Shown here piece after piece: positions 9,691 through 18,900 of a DNA stretch of 64,000 nt. The number at the start of each line of letters is the position of its first letter. The first letter of the stretch is position 1. A program made the translations under genes and the position numbers. The notes under the pieces were generated by a model. That model made no database searches. It was not told the DNA's origin and saw only the letters and a program-made list of their open reading frames with translations. The stretch comes from Prevotella sp. (GTDB lineage Bacteria; Bacteroidota; Bacteroidia; Bacteroidales; Bacteroidaceae), in NCBI GenBank assembly GCA_022769825.1, contig JALEJI010000035.1, positions 1-64,000 of the forward strand, written 5' to 3'.

Positions 9691-11451
9691 ATGTATAGAA
9701 CCAATACTTGCGGAGAGTTGCGACTCTCCGACGCAGGGCGTGAAGTAACGCTCGCAGGTTGGGTGCAGCGCACCCGAAAGATGGGCGGCATGACTTTCGT
9801 TGACTTGCGCGACCGCTATGGCATTACGCAGTTAGTTTTCAACGAGGCTTCCGACAAGGATGTTTGGGAGGCTGCCAATAAGTTAGGACGAGAATATTGT
9901 GTTCAGGCGAAGGGCGTTGTCTCTGAGCGTCAGAACAAGAACGACAAAATGGCTACTGGCGACATAGAGATTATCGTCAGCAAGCTGACCGTTCTCAGTC
10001 CCTCTCTCACCCCTCCTTTCACTATTGAGGAAAAGACCGATGGCGGCGATGACCTCCGCATGAAGTATCGTTACCTTGACCTGCGACGCGATTGCGTTCG
10101 CAAGAATCTTGAGCTTAGGCACAGGATGACGATTCTTATACGCAACTTCCTGGATGCCCGTCAGTTCATGGAAATTGAGACTCCTATGCTTATAGGTTCC
10201 ACGCCTGAGGGCGCACGCGATTTTGTTGTGCCTTCCCGCATGAATCCCGGACAGTTCTACGCGCTTCCGCAAAGTCCGCAGACGCTTAAGCAGTTGCTTA
10301 TGGTGGCTGGTATGGATCGCTATTTCCAGATTGTGAAATGCTTCCGCGACGAGGACCTTCGCGCTGACCGTCAGCCAGAGTTCACACAGGTTGATTGCGA
10401 GATGAGTTTCGTTGACCAGGAAGATGTCATCGGCCTGTTTGAGGGAATGTGCCGCATGTTGTTCAAGGAAATTCGTGGTGTGGACCTTCCTGAGCCATTG
10501 CAGCAGATGACGTGGGCGGATGCCATGCGTCGCTTCGGTTCCGACAAGCCAGACTTGAGGTTCGGCATGGAGTTTGTGGAGCTGATGGATGACCTTAAAG
10601 GCACGGGTTCTTTCTCTGTGTTCAACGAGGCTACATATATTGGTGGTATAGTGGTGCCTGGTTGCGCTGACTACAGCCGCAAACAGCTTAACGAGCTTAC
10701 CGACTTTGTGAAGAAACCACAGGTTGGTGCCAAGGGTTTGGTTTACATTAAATATAATAGCGATGGAACGGTAAAGAGTTCTATCGACAAGTTCTACACG
10801 CCTGAGCAGTTGCAGAAGGTGAAAGAGACGACAGGTGCCAAGGATGGAGACTTGGTTCTTATCCTTAGTGGTGACAATGCCAATAAGACGCGCGTGCAAT
10901 TGTGCTCGCTCCGTTTGGAGATGGGCAATCGTCTTGGCCTTCGCGATAAAAATGTCTTCAAGTGTCTTTGGATTATCGACTTCCCACTCTTCGAGTGGAG
11001 CGATGAGGAACAGCGCTTGATGGCCACTCACCATCCATTCACCATGCCAAACCCAGACGACATTCCATTGCTTGACAGTCACCCGGAGAAGGTGCGTGCC
11101 AAGGCTTACGACTTCGTTTGTAACGGTGTAGAAGTCGGTGGCGGCTCGCTTCGTATCCACGATACCAACCTTCAAGAGAAGATGTTTGAGGTGCTCGGAT
11201 TCACCAAGGAGCGTGCTGAGGCTCAGTTTGGCTTCTTGATGAATGCCTTCAAGTATGGCGCGCCACCTCACGCTGGCCTTGCCTTTGGTCTTGACCGCTT
11301 TGTCAGCATTCTCGCAGGACTTGATTCTATTCGCGATTGCATTGCTTTCCCGAAAAACAACAGCGGACGCGATGTCATGCTTGACGCTCCTTCTGAGCTT
11401 GACCAAAAGCAGCTTGATGAGCTTCAGTTGGCAAAAAATTTGAAAAAGTAA
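9691..11451 (+). CDS. aspS: aspartyl-tRNA synthetase
   Basis: A 586-residue class II aminoacyl-tRNA synthetase of the bacterial type. The N-terminal OB-fold anticodon-binding domain begins L-A-G-W-V-Q-R-T-R; motif 2 is visible as [16 protein letters not shown]; a bacterial GAD insertion follows; motif 3 is G-L-A-F-G-L-D-R near the C-terminus. It charges tRNA-Asp with aspartate. The frame extends upstream to 9613 but the first residues there are hydrophobic non-family sequence, and the ATG at 9691 gives the normal start [10 protein letters not shown]. Confidence 0.97.
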   Translation: MYRTNTCGELRLSDAGREVTLAGWVQRTRKMGGMTFVDLRDRYGITQLVFNEASDKDVWEAANKLGREYCVQAKGVVSERQNKNDKMATGDIEIIVSKLTVLSPSLTPPFTIEEKTDGGDDLRMKYRYLDLRRDCVRKNLELRHRMTILIRNFLDARQFMEIETPMLIGSTPEGARDFVVPSRMNPGQFYALPQSPQTLKQLLMVAGMDRYFQIVKCFRDEDLRADRQPEFTQVDCEMSFVDQEDVIGLFEGMCRMLFKEIRGVDLPEPLQQMTWADAMRRFGSDKPDLRFGMEFVELMDDLKGTGSFSVFNEATYIGGIVVPGCADYSRKQLNELTDFVKKPQVGAKGLVYIKYNSDGTVKSSIDKFYTPEQLQKVKETTGAKDGDLVLILSGDNANKTRVQLCSLRLEMGNRLGLRDKNVFKCLWIIDFPLFEWSDEEQRLMATHHPFTMPNPDDIPLLDSHPEKVRAKAYDFVCNGVEVGGGSLRIHDTNLQEKMFEVLGFTKERAEAQFGFLMNAFKYGAPPHAGLAFGLDRFVSILAGLDSIRDCIAFPKNNSGRDVMLDAPSELDQKQLDELQLAKNLKK

Positions 11452-11470
11452 ATAATATACATCATAAGGA

Positions 11471-11508
11471 AAGCCTGATTGTCATTAGTTGATAATAAGG
11501 CTTTTTTG
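11471..11508 (+). terminator. intrinsic terminator after aspS
   Basis: AAAGCCT (11471-11477) pairs with AGGCTTT (11499-11505), with a long A/T-rich loop and a T run to 11508. Confidence 0.6.
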
Positions 11509-11610
11509 CTTGATTCATATCAACCGGAAAACGCTTTATGATTGATGTGTGTCAATAATTTTGGAGCTTTCGCGATTTTCGCATAAGTTTGTGAATCTTA
11601 TTTCATCCAT

Positions 11611-11644
11611 TTTGTCTTGTTATAACATAAAATGCTTATATTTG
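11611..11644 (+). promoter_or_regulatory. promoter of the histone-like gene
   Basis: TTTG at 11611-11614 and TATATTTG at 11637-11644 fit the Bacteroidetes TTTG / TAnnTTTG pattern with a 22-nt spacer. An A/T-rich leader of about 60 nt follows. Confidence 0.6.
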
Positions 11645-11706
11645 CAAACAACAAATAAATAAATAGAAATATAATCCTTAGTTTTGTTTAAAAACTTTAT
11701 TTAATT

Positions 11707-12021
11707 ATGGCAAGAAAAAAGGCAACAGAACAGGCTGCGACAGCTAAGACAGTTGTGAAGAAGGCAGCTGAGAAGAAGGCAGCTGAGAAGAAGGCTGCTG
11801 AGAAGAAAACTGTAAAGAGCGAGATTTTTGTTGACGCTGAGAACGCTGGCTTCCGTGCAGGTGATGTTTACAACGCACTTCACGACAACGATGGCGCAAA
11901 GTCTGTAAAGGAGCTTGTTAAGCTTACTGGCAAGACAGAAGTTGAGGTTCTCTTGGGCATTGGTTGGCTTCTCAAGGAAGGCAAGCTCAAGGGTGAGGAC
12001 GGCAAGGTTGTTCTCGCTTAA
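11707..12021 (+). CDS. basic-tailed winged-helix DNA-binding (histone-like) protein
   Basis: A 104-residue protein with two parts. Residues 1-38 form a lysine/alanine-rich tail containing three consecutive copies of A-A-E-K-K, encoded by a near-perfect 15-bp tandem repeat. Residues about 42-104 form a compact winged helix-turn-helix like PF10771 (DUF2582): A-G-D-V-Y-N-A-L, S-V-K-E-L-V-K-L-T-G, and a W-L-L-K-E-G-K-L wing. The H1-like basic tail plus winged helix suggests a nucleoid-associated protein; this is inferred from composition. It has its own promoter and terminator, consistent with high-level monocistronic expression. Confidence 0.75.
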   Translation: MARKKATEQAATAKTVVKKAAEKKAAEKKAAEKKTVKSEIFVDAENAGFRAGDVYNALHDNDGAKSVKELVKLTGKTEVEVLLGIGWLLKEGKLKGEDGKVVLA

Positions 12022-12068
12022 AAGAAACCTCAGAGCTAAGTCAGAGCTTTTCTGACTACTATCGTATA

Positions 12069-12103
12069 ACAGCCCAAACGAAGATAGTTTGGACTGTTTT
12101 TTT
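12069..12103 (+). terminator. intrinsic terminator after the histone-like gene
   Basis: An 11-bp stem with one mismatch (12069-12079 with 12087-12097) is followed by a run of seven T residues. Confidence 0.8.
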
Positions 12104-12146
12104 ATTTTTAGTGCATATTCATTAAACTTTTCCTTCTTTTTTTCGT

Positions 12147-12216
12147 CAAAGATAGTGCAAGTCGAGTGCAGAACGCCAAGCTTGCTTGAGCGTTATGCCG
12201 AGCGCCGCCTATCTTG
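12147..12216. repeat. short palindromic intergenic repeat
   Basis: The 70-bp segment is bounded by CAAAGATAG and CTATCTTG, inverted with respect to each other. Inside it AACGC (12172-12176) pairs with GCGTT (12190-12194) and AAGC (12178-12181) with GCTT (12184-12187). It resembles a class of short palindromes I recall as dispersed between genes of Bacteroides and Prevotella. Only one copy is seen in this window. Confidence 0.45.
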
Positions 12217-12248
12217 TGTGAAGATTAAAGAGAAAGTATATGTCATGT

Positions 12249-12383
12249 ATGGATGAACAATTTATCAAGAAATGTTTTGGTAATCAAAACCCTTTCAGGG
12301 TACCCAATGGATATTTCTCTAATATTTCCTCGCGTATCCTTAATGTTATTGGCTCTATGAAACTCACTTCCGGTTCTCGTTGA
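12249..12383 (+). pseudogene. 44-codon fragment, probable N-terminus of a conserved Bacteroidales protein
   Basis: The frame starts M-D-E-Q-F-I-K-K-C-F-G and continues N-P-F-R-V-P-N-G-Y-F. I recall the pattern (N/H)-x-F-x-V-P-x-G-Y-F as the start of a longer Bacteroidales family, often encoded beside an ECF sigma factor. Here the frame stops after 44 codons and its last 20 bp overlap the 3' end of the convergent subtilase gene. No sigma gene is adjacent. I therefore read it as a truncated remnant, though a real small protein is not excluded. Confidence 0.4.
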
Positions 12384-13782
12384 CCATCTTCTTGCCGATA
12401 GAAAGAGCTTTAGCGTAGTCGGGCACACCATATCCATAGATATTGTCGGGCCATTGCCACCTGTCAGCCGATTGCCTTACTACGCTGATTATTTGTTTCG
12501 CGTTAAGTTCAGGAAGAGCTTGCCATAAGCATGCTGTCATTCCGCAAACTATTGGCGAGGCAAAAGAAGTGCCGCTGTTAGTGGTTGTCATGCCAGAGGC
12601 ATCTATGACATAAACGCTTTTCCCAGGTCCGCATACGTCTGGTTTAACCCTTCCGTCTTGTGAAGGTCCAATGCTTGAGAATGTGGTACTCTTCTTGCGG
12701 AAATCTATCGCTCCAATAGTCAATATGTCGTCCGCGTCTGCGGGTACGTTTATTTTATGCCACGTTGAGCTTCCCTCGTTTCCTGCCGAATTGCATAAAA
12801 CTATGCCTTTCGGGGCGAGCATCGACGCCGTTTGGCTTATATATGCGGTGTGGCCATTTAGGTCGCGCAGATGTGGGCCAATGGAGTCTCCATCCCAATG
12901 CGTGTATCCCAAGGAAGAGTTTATGAGGTCTGCGCCTATGGAGTCGGCAAACTCAACGGCCGTGGTCCAGGAGTCTTCCTCGGCTCGAGTTTCCGTGTCG
13001 GTGTCCTCGCTGCGTATCAAGGCGTAATCGGCTTCTGGCGCTGTCCCAATGAAAACGTTACGTTTATTTGCAGCCATTACTGAAAGCACCATTGTGCCGT
13101 GATAATGCTCGGTGAAGATGCTGCTGGCACGTCTTGGCGCGAAGTCGGCTGTTGATTTTATGTTGGCGTTCAGCGCGCCGATTTTGTCAGCGTTGCGGAA
13201 ACCGGCATCTATGATGGCTATTAGCATACCTTTTCCCTTGAAGCCAGCGGCATGAAGTCCTGTGCCGTTTATCAGGTTTATCTGCCTAAATCCGTCACCG
13301 TATTCTGATGAAGTCGTAGAATCAATAGGTGAGAGCTTACCCACCTTTTCAGGAGGTAAAACCACCAATGAGTCAGGCGACTTGTAGAGCCGTAGGCAAC
13401 TCTTGATGCATGGCAGGCCTTTAACGACCCTTGCCACGTCGTCTGTCGTAGACGCTACCGTGATGGTGTTATGCCAACGACTCGTGCCCATTATGGTCAA
13501 GCCTTTTGCCTTTATTTCGTTTATATATGTAGGTGATACAGGCAGGTCTGTTGAGTCAATGGCTATGCCTTGTCTTTTTCTCCGGTTTATTGCCCTTTCG
13601 GAAAGATAATTCTCCGGATGCTCTATTGAGTATGGCGAATGTGTCTTATCGTTGAGATAAAGACGATAGATGTATGTCTTTTTCAATGGTATTGTTCGCC
13701 ACGTGTACCCTTTAGCGCAAGCGGTAGTGGCTTTGGCGACAAGCAGTGATAATATACAAAGAAATATGAATGGTCGTCTCAT
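12364..13782 (-). CDS. S8-family subtilisin-like serine protease
   Basis: A 472-residue exported protease. The signal peptide covers about residues 1-23. The catalytic triad is visible: D192 in I-A-I-I-D-A-G-F, H228 in Y-H-G-T-M-V, and S406 in N-S-G-T-S-F-A-S-P. The oxyanion Asn335 lies in N-S-A-G-N-E-G. Residues about 25-150 form an N-terminal extension that may act as an inhibitory propeptide. Targets are unknown. No T9SS sorting domain is seen at the C-terminus, so it is probably periplasmic. It is 62 nt downstream of the Sel1-repeat gene on the same strand. Confidence 0.9.
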   Translation of the reverse strand: MRRPFIFLCILSLLVAKATTACAKGYTWRTIPLKKTYIYRLYLNDKTHSPYSIEHPENYLSERAINRRKRQGIAIDSTDLPVSPTYINEIKAKGLTIMGTSRWHNTITVASTTDDVARVVKGLPCIKSCLRLYKSPDSLVVLPPEKVGKLSPIDSTTSSEYGDGFRQINLINGTGLHAAGFKGKGMLIAIIDAGFRNADKIGALNANIKSTADFAPRRASSIFTEHYHGTMVLSVMAANKRNVFIGTAPEADYALIRSEDTDTETRAEEDSWTTAVEFADSIGADLINSSLGYTHWDGDSIGPHLRDLNGHTAYISQTASMLAPKGIVLCNSAGNEGSSTWHKINVPADADDILTIGAIDFRKKSTTFSSIGPSQDGRVKPDVCGPGKSVYVIDASGMTTTNSGTSFASPIVCGMTACLWQALPELNAKQIISVVRQSADRWQWPDNIYGYGVPDYAKALSIGKKMVNENRK

Positions 13783-13844
13783 TGGAATATAGATCCGAAA
13801 TAAAAAAAACTTGATGTGAGCTAAATGGGGAACAGTTCTGTTGT

Positions 13845-14162
13845 CTATTGAATTGTTGCGATAAAGTCCTTTATGGCTTCACACCTCTCTATAGCAGGCT
13901 GGTAGCCCATGGCAGCGGCTTTTTGCCATAGTTTCACGGCCTTGACAGCATCCTCTACGACGCCAGTTCCTCTCCAGCAGCACCAACCATATTGATATAT
14001 GCCTTCAGCGTCGCCATATTTCTCGGCATATTTTAAGACCCTGCATGCGTCCTCATAGTTATGTATCTTCAACAGGTGCTTGGCCCGTTCCATAGCCTGT
14101 GCAAAAGTCTCGTCGACCCCATTGTCCGAGAAACCAAAGAATGTGCGCCAATAGTTTTTCAT
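13845..14162 (-). CDS. small Sel1-like repeat protein
   Basis: A 105-residue soluble protein without signal peptide. It contains Sel1/TPR-like helical pairs: E-D-A-C-R-V-L-K-Y-A-E-K-Y-G-D-A near residues 37-52, then G-I-Y-Q-Y-G-W-C-C-W-R-G-T-G and A-V-K-L-W-Q-K-A-A-A-M-G-Y. Such repeats mediate protein-protein contacts. There are about two repeats, so it is a minimal member. The cellular role is unknown; it lies between the poly-Asp protein and the protease on the minus strand. Confidence 0.7.
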   Translation of the reverse strand: MKNYWRTFFGFSDNGVDETFAQAMERAKHLLKIHNYEDACRVLKYAEKYGDAEGIYQYGWCCWRGTGVVEDAVKAVKLWQKAAAMGYQPAIERCEAIKDFIATIQ

Positions 14163-14186
14163 TTGTGGTATTATTTGAAAAATATT

Positions 14187-14219
14187 GGCGAGACTATATC
14201 ACTTCGAAATAGTCTCGCC
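14187..14219 (-). terminator. intrinsic terminator after the acidic poly-Asp gene
   Basis: A perfect 11-bp stem (14187-14197 with 14209-14219, core GGCGAGACTAT) has an 11-nt loop. On the minus strand it is followed by a T-rich stretch. Confidence 0.65.
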
Positions 14220-14272
14220 TTAGAAAATATAATATGCGGATGTGTAAGTTTAGCGATGTGCCTTAATGGCTA

Positions 14273-15082
14273 TTAATAGTCGCTCGCGCTGTCATCGCTA
14301 ATCTCCTCAGCCTCGTAGTTAAGGTCATCGGGATTTGTCTCGTATGTTGTGCGATAGCTTTCCTCCGTCAGCTTGTCGTCATCGAAAGCGTCATCGTCGT
14401 CATCGTCGTCGTCATCGCTTAGCTTGTCGGTTATGTCGTCGTCTTTTTCCTGATCATCGTCAAAGTTGGTTGTGGTCATGCTTGGTTCATCCAAATCCTT
14501 TTTCGGCTCGTCCTTTGGCTTCTCCTTTATGAATATGGCCTCGGTCCATGATCCTTTCGCGATCTCCAGCACTTCGTATCCGTCGTTGACCTTCTTGTCG
14601 TATAATCCACCGGCCTTGTGCAAGCGGTCGGCAGGCAGCGTAGTGGTGGAGATGTCAAACGCGCTCTCGATGATGTCCTGTATGCTTTGTGGCAAGCTTT
14701 CCCATCCGCCTCCGAAGTTTCTCTCCAATACCTCTACAAGCTTTGTCGCCGAGATGTGGCCGACGTTCTCGTAGGTAAGGTCGGTGACACGCTTTATCGC
14801 GCGTTTCTTGATGGCAATCTTGTGTGAGTTTTTGTCGTCAAAAGAGATGGTGCCAACCTTGAAACCGCGCTGCTCAAGCTTGTCAATTACCACAGGCTTG
14901 TCGATCTTTACGTCTTCAATCTCGAATGCGGTCTTTATGATGTCTTTGAAATGGCGCAGGTTCTCCTTGAAGTCGGCGTCCTTTTCTGCGGCTTCCCACA
15001 TTCGTATGACGTCGTTCTCCTGAATGTCCCATACATTGCTCTTGTTCAATGTTTTAATTGAAATAGCCTTTTTATCTTTCAT
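14273..15082 (-). CDS. hypothetical protein with acidic poly-aspartate C-terminus
   Basis: A 269-residue soluble protein of unknown function. Residues 1-190 are a mixed alpha/beta globular part that seems to contain two related segments: one with D-I-I-K-T-A-F-E-I (about 45-53) followed by K-L-E-Q-R-G-F-K-V, and one with D-I-I-E-S-A-F-D-I (about 135-143) followed by a G-Y-E-V-L-E-I strand. The last 70 residues are very acidic, with nine consecutive Asp encoded by GAC/GAT repeats. A longer frame starts at 15172, but the ATG at 15082 gives M-K-D-K-K-A-I and leaves normal upstream sequence. I do not recognise the family. Confidence 0.7.
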   Translation of the reverse strand: MKDKKAISIKTLNKSNVWDIQENDVIRMWEAAEKDADFKENLRHFKDIIKTAFEIEDVKIDKPVVIDKLEQRGFKVGTISFDDKNSHKIAIKKRAIKRVTDLTYENVGHISATKLVEVLERNFGGGWESLPQSIQDIIESAFDISTTTLPADRLHKAGGLYDKKVNDGYEVLEIAKGSWTEAIFIKEKPKDEPKKDLDEPSMTTTNFDDDQEKDDDITDKLSDDDDDDDDDAFDDDKLTEESYRTTYETNPDDLNYEAEEISDDSASDY

Positions 15083-15189
15083 GCTTCTTTTCCGTTTAGT
15101 GTGTGCAAAATTAGTAATAAATCCCAAATATCTATATAATTCAATGAAAATAATTACTTTGACTATATGCAATTATGTGATTAATTTCT

Positions 15190-15197
15190 TAATTTTG
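15190..15197 (+). promoter_or_regulatory. Bacteroidetes -7 element for the mannosyltransferase/mfd pair
   Basis: TAATTTTG matches TAnnTTTG and lies 29 nt before the ATG at 15227. Confidence 0.55.
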
Positions 15198-15226
15198 CAA
15201 TACTGTAAAAATAAACGCACACATCT

Positions 15227-15976
15227 ATGCATGAGAGTGACTCTATAGTGATTATCCCCACTTATAATGAGAAGGAGAACATGGAAAATATTATCAGGGC
15301 CGTGTTCTCCCTTGACAAGTGTTTCCATATCTTGGTGATAGACGATGGCAGTCCAGATGGCACAGCCATGATAGTCAAGAAGTTGCAAGACAAAGAGTTT
15401 GGTGATCGCCTTTTCCTCATCGAACGCCAAGGCAAGCAAGGGCTTGGCACAGCCTATATCGCCGGTTTCAAGTGGGCGTTGCAGCATCAATATGAATATG
15501 TGTTTGAGATGGATGCCGATTTTAGCCATAACCCCAACGACCTTCCTCGCTTGTATGCCGCTTGTCACGACGACGGAGCCGACGTGGCTGTCGGTTCGCG
15601 TTATGTCACGGGTGTCAACGTCGTCAATTGGCCCATGGGCAGAGTGCTCATGAGCTATTTCGCCTCACAGTATGTCAGGTTTGTTACAGGCATATCCGTC
15701 CACGACACCACAGCCGGATTTGTTTGTTATCGTCGTCGTGTCTTGAAGACCATTGACCTCGACAAGATTCGTTTCAAGGGTTATGCGTTCCAGATAGAGA
15801 TGAAGTACACCGCCTATAGGATAGGTTTCAAGATAAAGGAGGTGTCGGTGGTATTCGTCAACCGCAGGGAGGGCACCAGCAAGATGAGCGGTGGCATATT
15901 TTCCGAGGCCCTCTTTGGCGTCATGCGCTTGAGACTTGACGGATGGTTCAAGAAATATCCAAAGCCCGTGGAATGA
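15227..15976 (+). CDS. polyprenol monophosphate mannosyltransferase (Dpm1-like GT2)
   Basis: A 249-residue GT-A glycosyltransferase: I-I-P-T-Y-N-E-K-E-N near residue 9, nucleotide-binding D-D-G-S-P-D-G-T at 39-46, and the metal-binding M-D-A-D at about 95-98, followed by F-S-H-N-P and V-G-S-R-Y. It should transfer a sugar, classically mannose from GDP-mannose, to polyprenyl phosphate at the inner face of the membrane. No C-terminal membrane domain is present. Its stop overlaps the mfd start as ATGA, so the two are translationally coupled, although no functional link is obvious. Confidence 0.88.
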   Translation: MHESDSIVIIPTYNEKENMENIIRAVFSLDKCFHILVIDDGSPDGTAMIVKKLQDKEFGDRLFLIERQGKQGLGTAYIAGFKWALQHQYEYVFEMDADFSHNPNDLPRLYAACHDDGADVAVGSRYVTGVNVVNWPMGRVLMSYFASQYVRFVTGISVHDTTAGFVCYRRRVLKTIDLDKIRFKGYAFQIEMKYTAYRIGFKIKEVSVVFVNRREGTSKMSGGIFSEALFGVMRLRLDGWFKKYPKPVE

Positions 15977-18900
15977 AATTCGACGAATTAGTGGATTTGT
16001 ATGGTCGCTTGCCTCAGGCTGGCGCCCTGTTGAAGACCTTGAAGGACCAAGCCGTGCGCAATGTGGTCCTTGAAGGTCTTGTTGGTTCTTCTGTTTCCGT
16101 TCTCTTTTCCTCTTTGGCCAAGCGAATAGGCCGCACGGTGGTCTTCATCCTTGACGATGCCGACGAGGCGGGGTATTTCTACAACGACTTGTCGGTGCCT
16201 AAGGCTTTTTATTTCCCGTCAGCTTACAGGAGAGCCGTGAAATACGGGCAACGAGACGCGGCAAACGAAATATCACGAACCGAGACCTTGGCGGCCATGG
16301 CCAATCAAGGTGGCGAGCCTTTGATGATTGTGACAAGTCCGCAAGCCGTGGCAGAGCTGGTCGTGTCGCAGCGACATCTGGACGAGCGCAGGATAACCTT
16401 GAAAACCTCGCAGACAATAGACATAACCCAGCTTAGTCACCGTTTGCGCGACTTGGGCTTCACCGAGGTGGATTATGTCTATGAACCCGGACAATTCGCC
16501 ATGCGCGGAAGCATCTTGGATGTTTATTCCTATAGTTGCGAATTGCCTTACCGCATAGATTTCTTCGGTGATGAGATAGATACCATCCGCACGTTCTCTG
16601 TTGAAGACCAATTGTCGTTGGACAGAAAATCGCAAGTGGAAATCGTGCCGGAGCTGGCATCGCAGGAAACGGAAAAAGTGCCATTCCTTAGTTTCTTGCC
16701 CTACGATGCCATAATAGTGATGAAGGACAAGCGTTTCGTGTTGGACATCATACAGCGCACGTTCAACGATGGCTTCTCGTCGCAGGCTATGACAGAGAGG
16801 ATGAACGGCGCCACGGAGCTTGAACAAGAGCAGATTCGCATGGACATGAGCCGTGAGAACGTGCTATGCAAGCCAACGGTTTTCGCCGAGGAGCTGGCTC
16901 GTTTCCAAACAGTCACTCTCGCAAAGGACGTTAACGCGGATAAGGCATGTGCCAACGCCACGATAACGTTTCATACAAAGCCACAACCCCTTTTCCATAA
17001 GAACTTCGATTATTTGAGGCAATCGTTTGAGGACGCGCTTCTTCAAGGTTACCATATATACATTCTCGCCGATAGCGACAAGCAGCAGCAACGCCTGCGC
17101 GACATCCTTAACGACATGTCAGCGGATGACGCGTCCGACAAGCTTGGAGACCATCTCGTGGCTGTCAACAGGACTGTTCACGCAGGCTTCATGGACAGCG
17201 ACTTGAAGGCGTGCGTCTTTACCGACCACCAGATATTTGACCGCTACCATAAGTTCAACCTTTCGTCAGACAAGGCCCGCTCTGGCAAGATGGCGCTCAC
17301 GATGAAGGAACTTCAAGAGATGCAACCTGGCGATTTCCTCGTGCATGTCGACTTGGGCATAGGCAAGTTTGGCGGCTTGATAAAGGTGCCAAACCCGCAG
17401 GGTGGCTACCAGGAGGTGATTCGCATTATCTACCAAAACAACGACAAGGTTGACGTGTCCATCCACTCACTGTATAAAATCTCTAAATACAGGGCTGCCG
17501 ACAGTGGTGAGCCACCTCGCCTTTCCACTTTGGGCACAGGAGCGTGGGATAGGCTCAAGGAACGGACAAAGAAGAAAATCAAGGACATTGCCCGTGACCT
17601 TATTCGCCTTTACGCCAAGCGCCGTCATGAGAAGGGCTTCGCGTTTTCGCCAGACAATTTCATGCAGCATGAGCTTGAGGCGAGTTTCCTCTATGAAGAC
17701 ACGCCCGACCAGCTGAAGGCTACGCAAGATATCAAGGCCGACATGGAACGTGCCGTGCCCATGGATCGTCTTGTCTGCGGTGACGTGGGCTTCGGAAAGA
17801 CCGAGCTCGCCGTGCGTGCCGCTTTCAAGGCGGCTTGCGACGGCAAGCAAACGGCCGTGCTTGTGCCGACTACGGTATTGGCCTATCAGCACTACCAAAC
17901 GTTCAAGAAGCGGTTGCGCGACTTCCCTGTCAACGTGGACTATCTCTCGCGCGCTCGTACGGCAAAACAGGCCAAGCAGGTGACGGATGGATTGGAGTCG
18001 GGAAGGGTCGACATAGTGATAGGCACCCATAAGCTGATTGGCAAGTCGCTGAAGTGGCACGACTTGGGATTGCTCATCATCGACGAGGAGCAGAAGTTTG
18101 GCGTTTCCACTAAGGAGAAACTGCGCAAGCTCAAGACGAATGTTGACACGCTCACGATGTCGGCGACGCCCATTCCGCGCACATTGCAATTCTCGCTTAT
18201 GGGAGCTCGCGACATGAGCATAATGCGCACACCGCCACCCAACCGTTACCCAATTCATACCGAGCTTTGCACATTCTCGCATGAGGTGATAGCCGATGCC
18301 ATCAACTTTGAGATGAGCCGTTCCGGGCAAGTGTTTTTCGTCAGCGACCGTATATCAAGTTTGCCACACATAGAGGAGCTTATCCATCAATATGTGCCCG
18401 ACTGCCGTGTGGCCATCGGCCATGGGCAGATGGCGCCGGAGCAGCTGGAGAAAATCATCATGGGCTTCATCAATTACGATTACGACGTGCTCCTTTCCAC
18501 GACAATCGTTGAAAACGGTGTCGACATTCCTAACGCCAATACCATTATAGTGAACGACGCGCACCATTTTGGCCTTTCCGACTTGCATCAAATGCGCGGC
18601 AGGGTAGGGCGCTCCAATCAAAAGGCGTTCTGCTATCTCATGGCGCCACCTCGCTCTTCGCTCACTCCGGAGGCGCGTCGCAGGCTTGAGGCATTGGAGA
18701 CATTCTCCGACCTTGGCAGCGGATTCAATCTTGCCATGCAAGACTTGGACATTCGTGGCGCCGGCAATTTGCTTGGCTCTGAGCAAAGCGGGTTCATGGA
18801 AGACTTGGGATACGAGACATACCAAAAAATTCTGAACCAAGCCGTTACCGAACTGAAGAACGACGAGTTCCAGGATTTATATGCCGATGACATCAAGGAA

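Noticed and set aside
9883..11406. 507-codon open frame on the minus strand
   Set aside because: It is antisense to aspS, whose motifs are intact; the translated product has no recognisable domain and unusual composition.
12180..12250. C-terminal remnant of an ECF sigma factor before the 44-codon fragment
   Set aside because: A plus-strand frame ends just before it, but its residues do not match region 4 of sigma factors and most of it falls inside the palindromic repeat.
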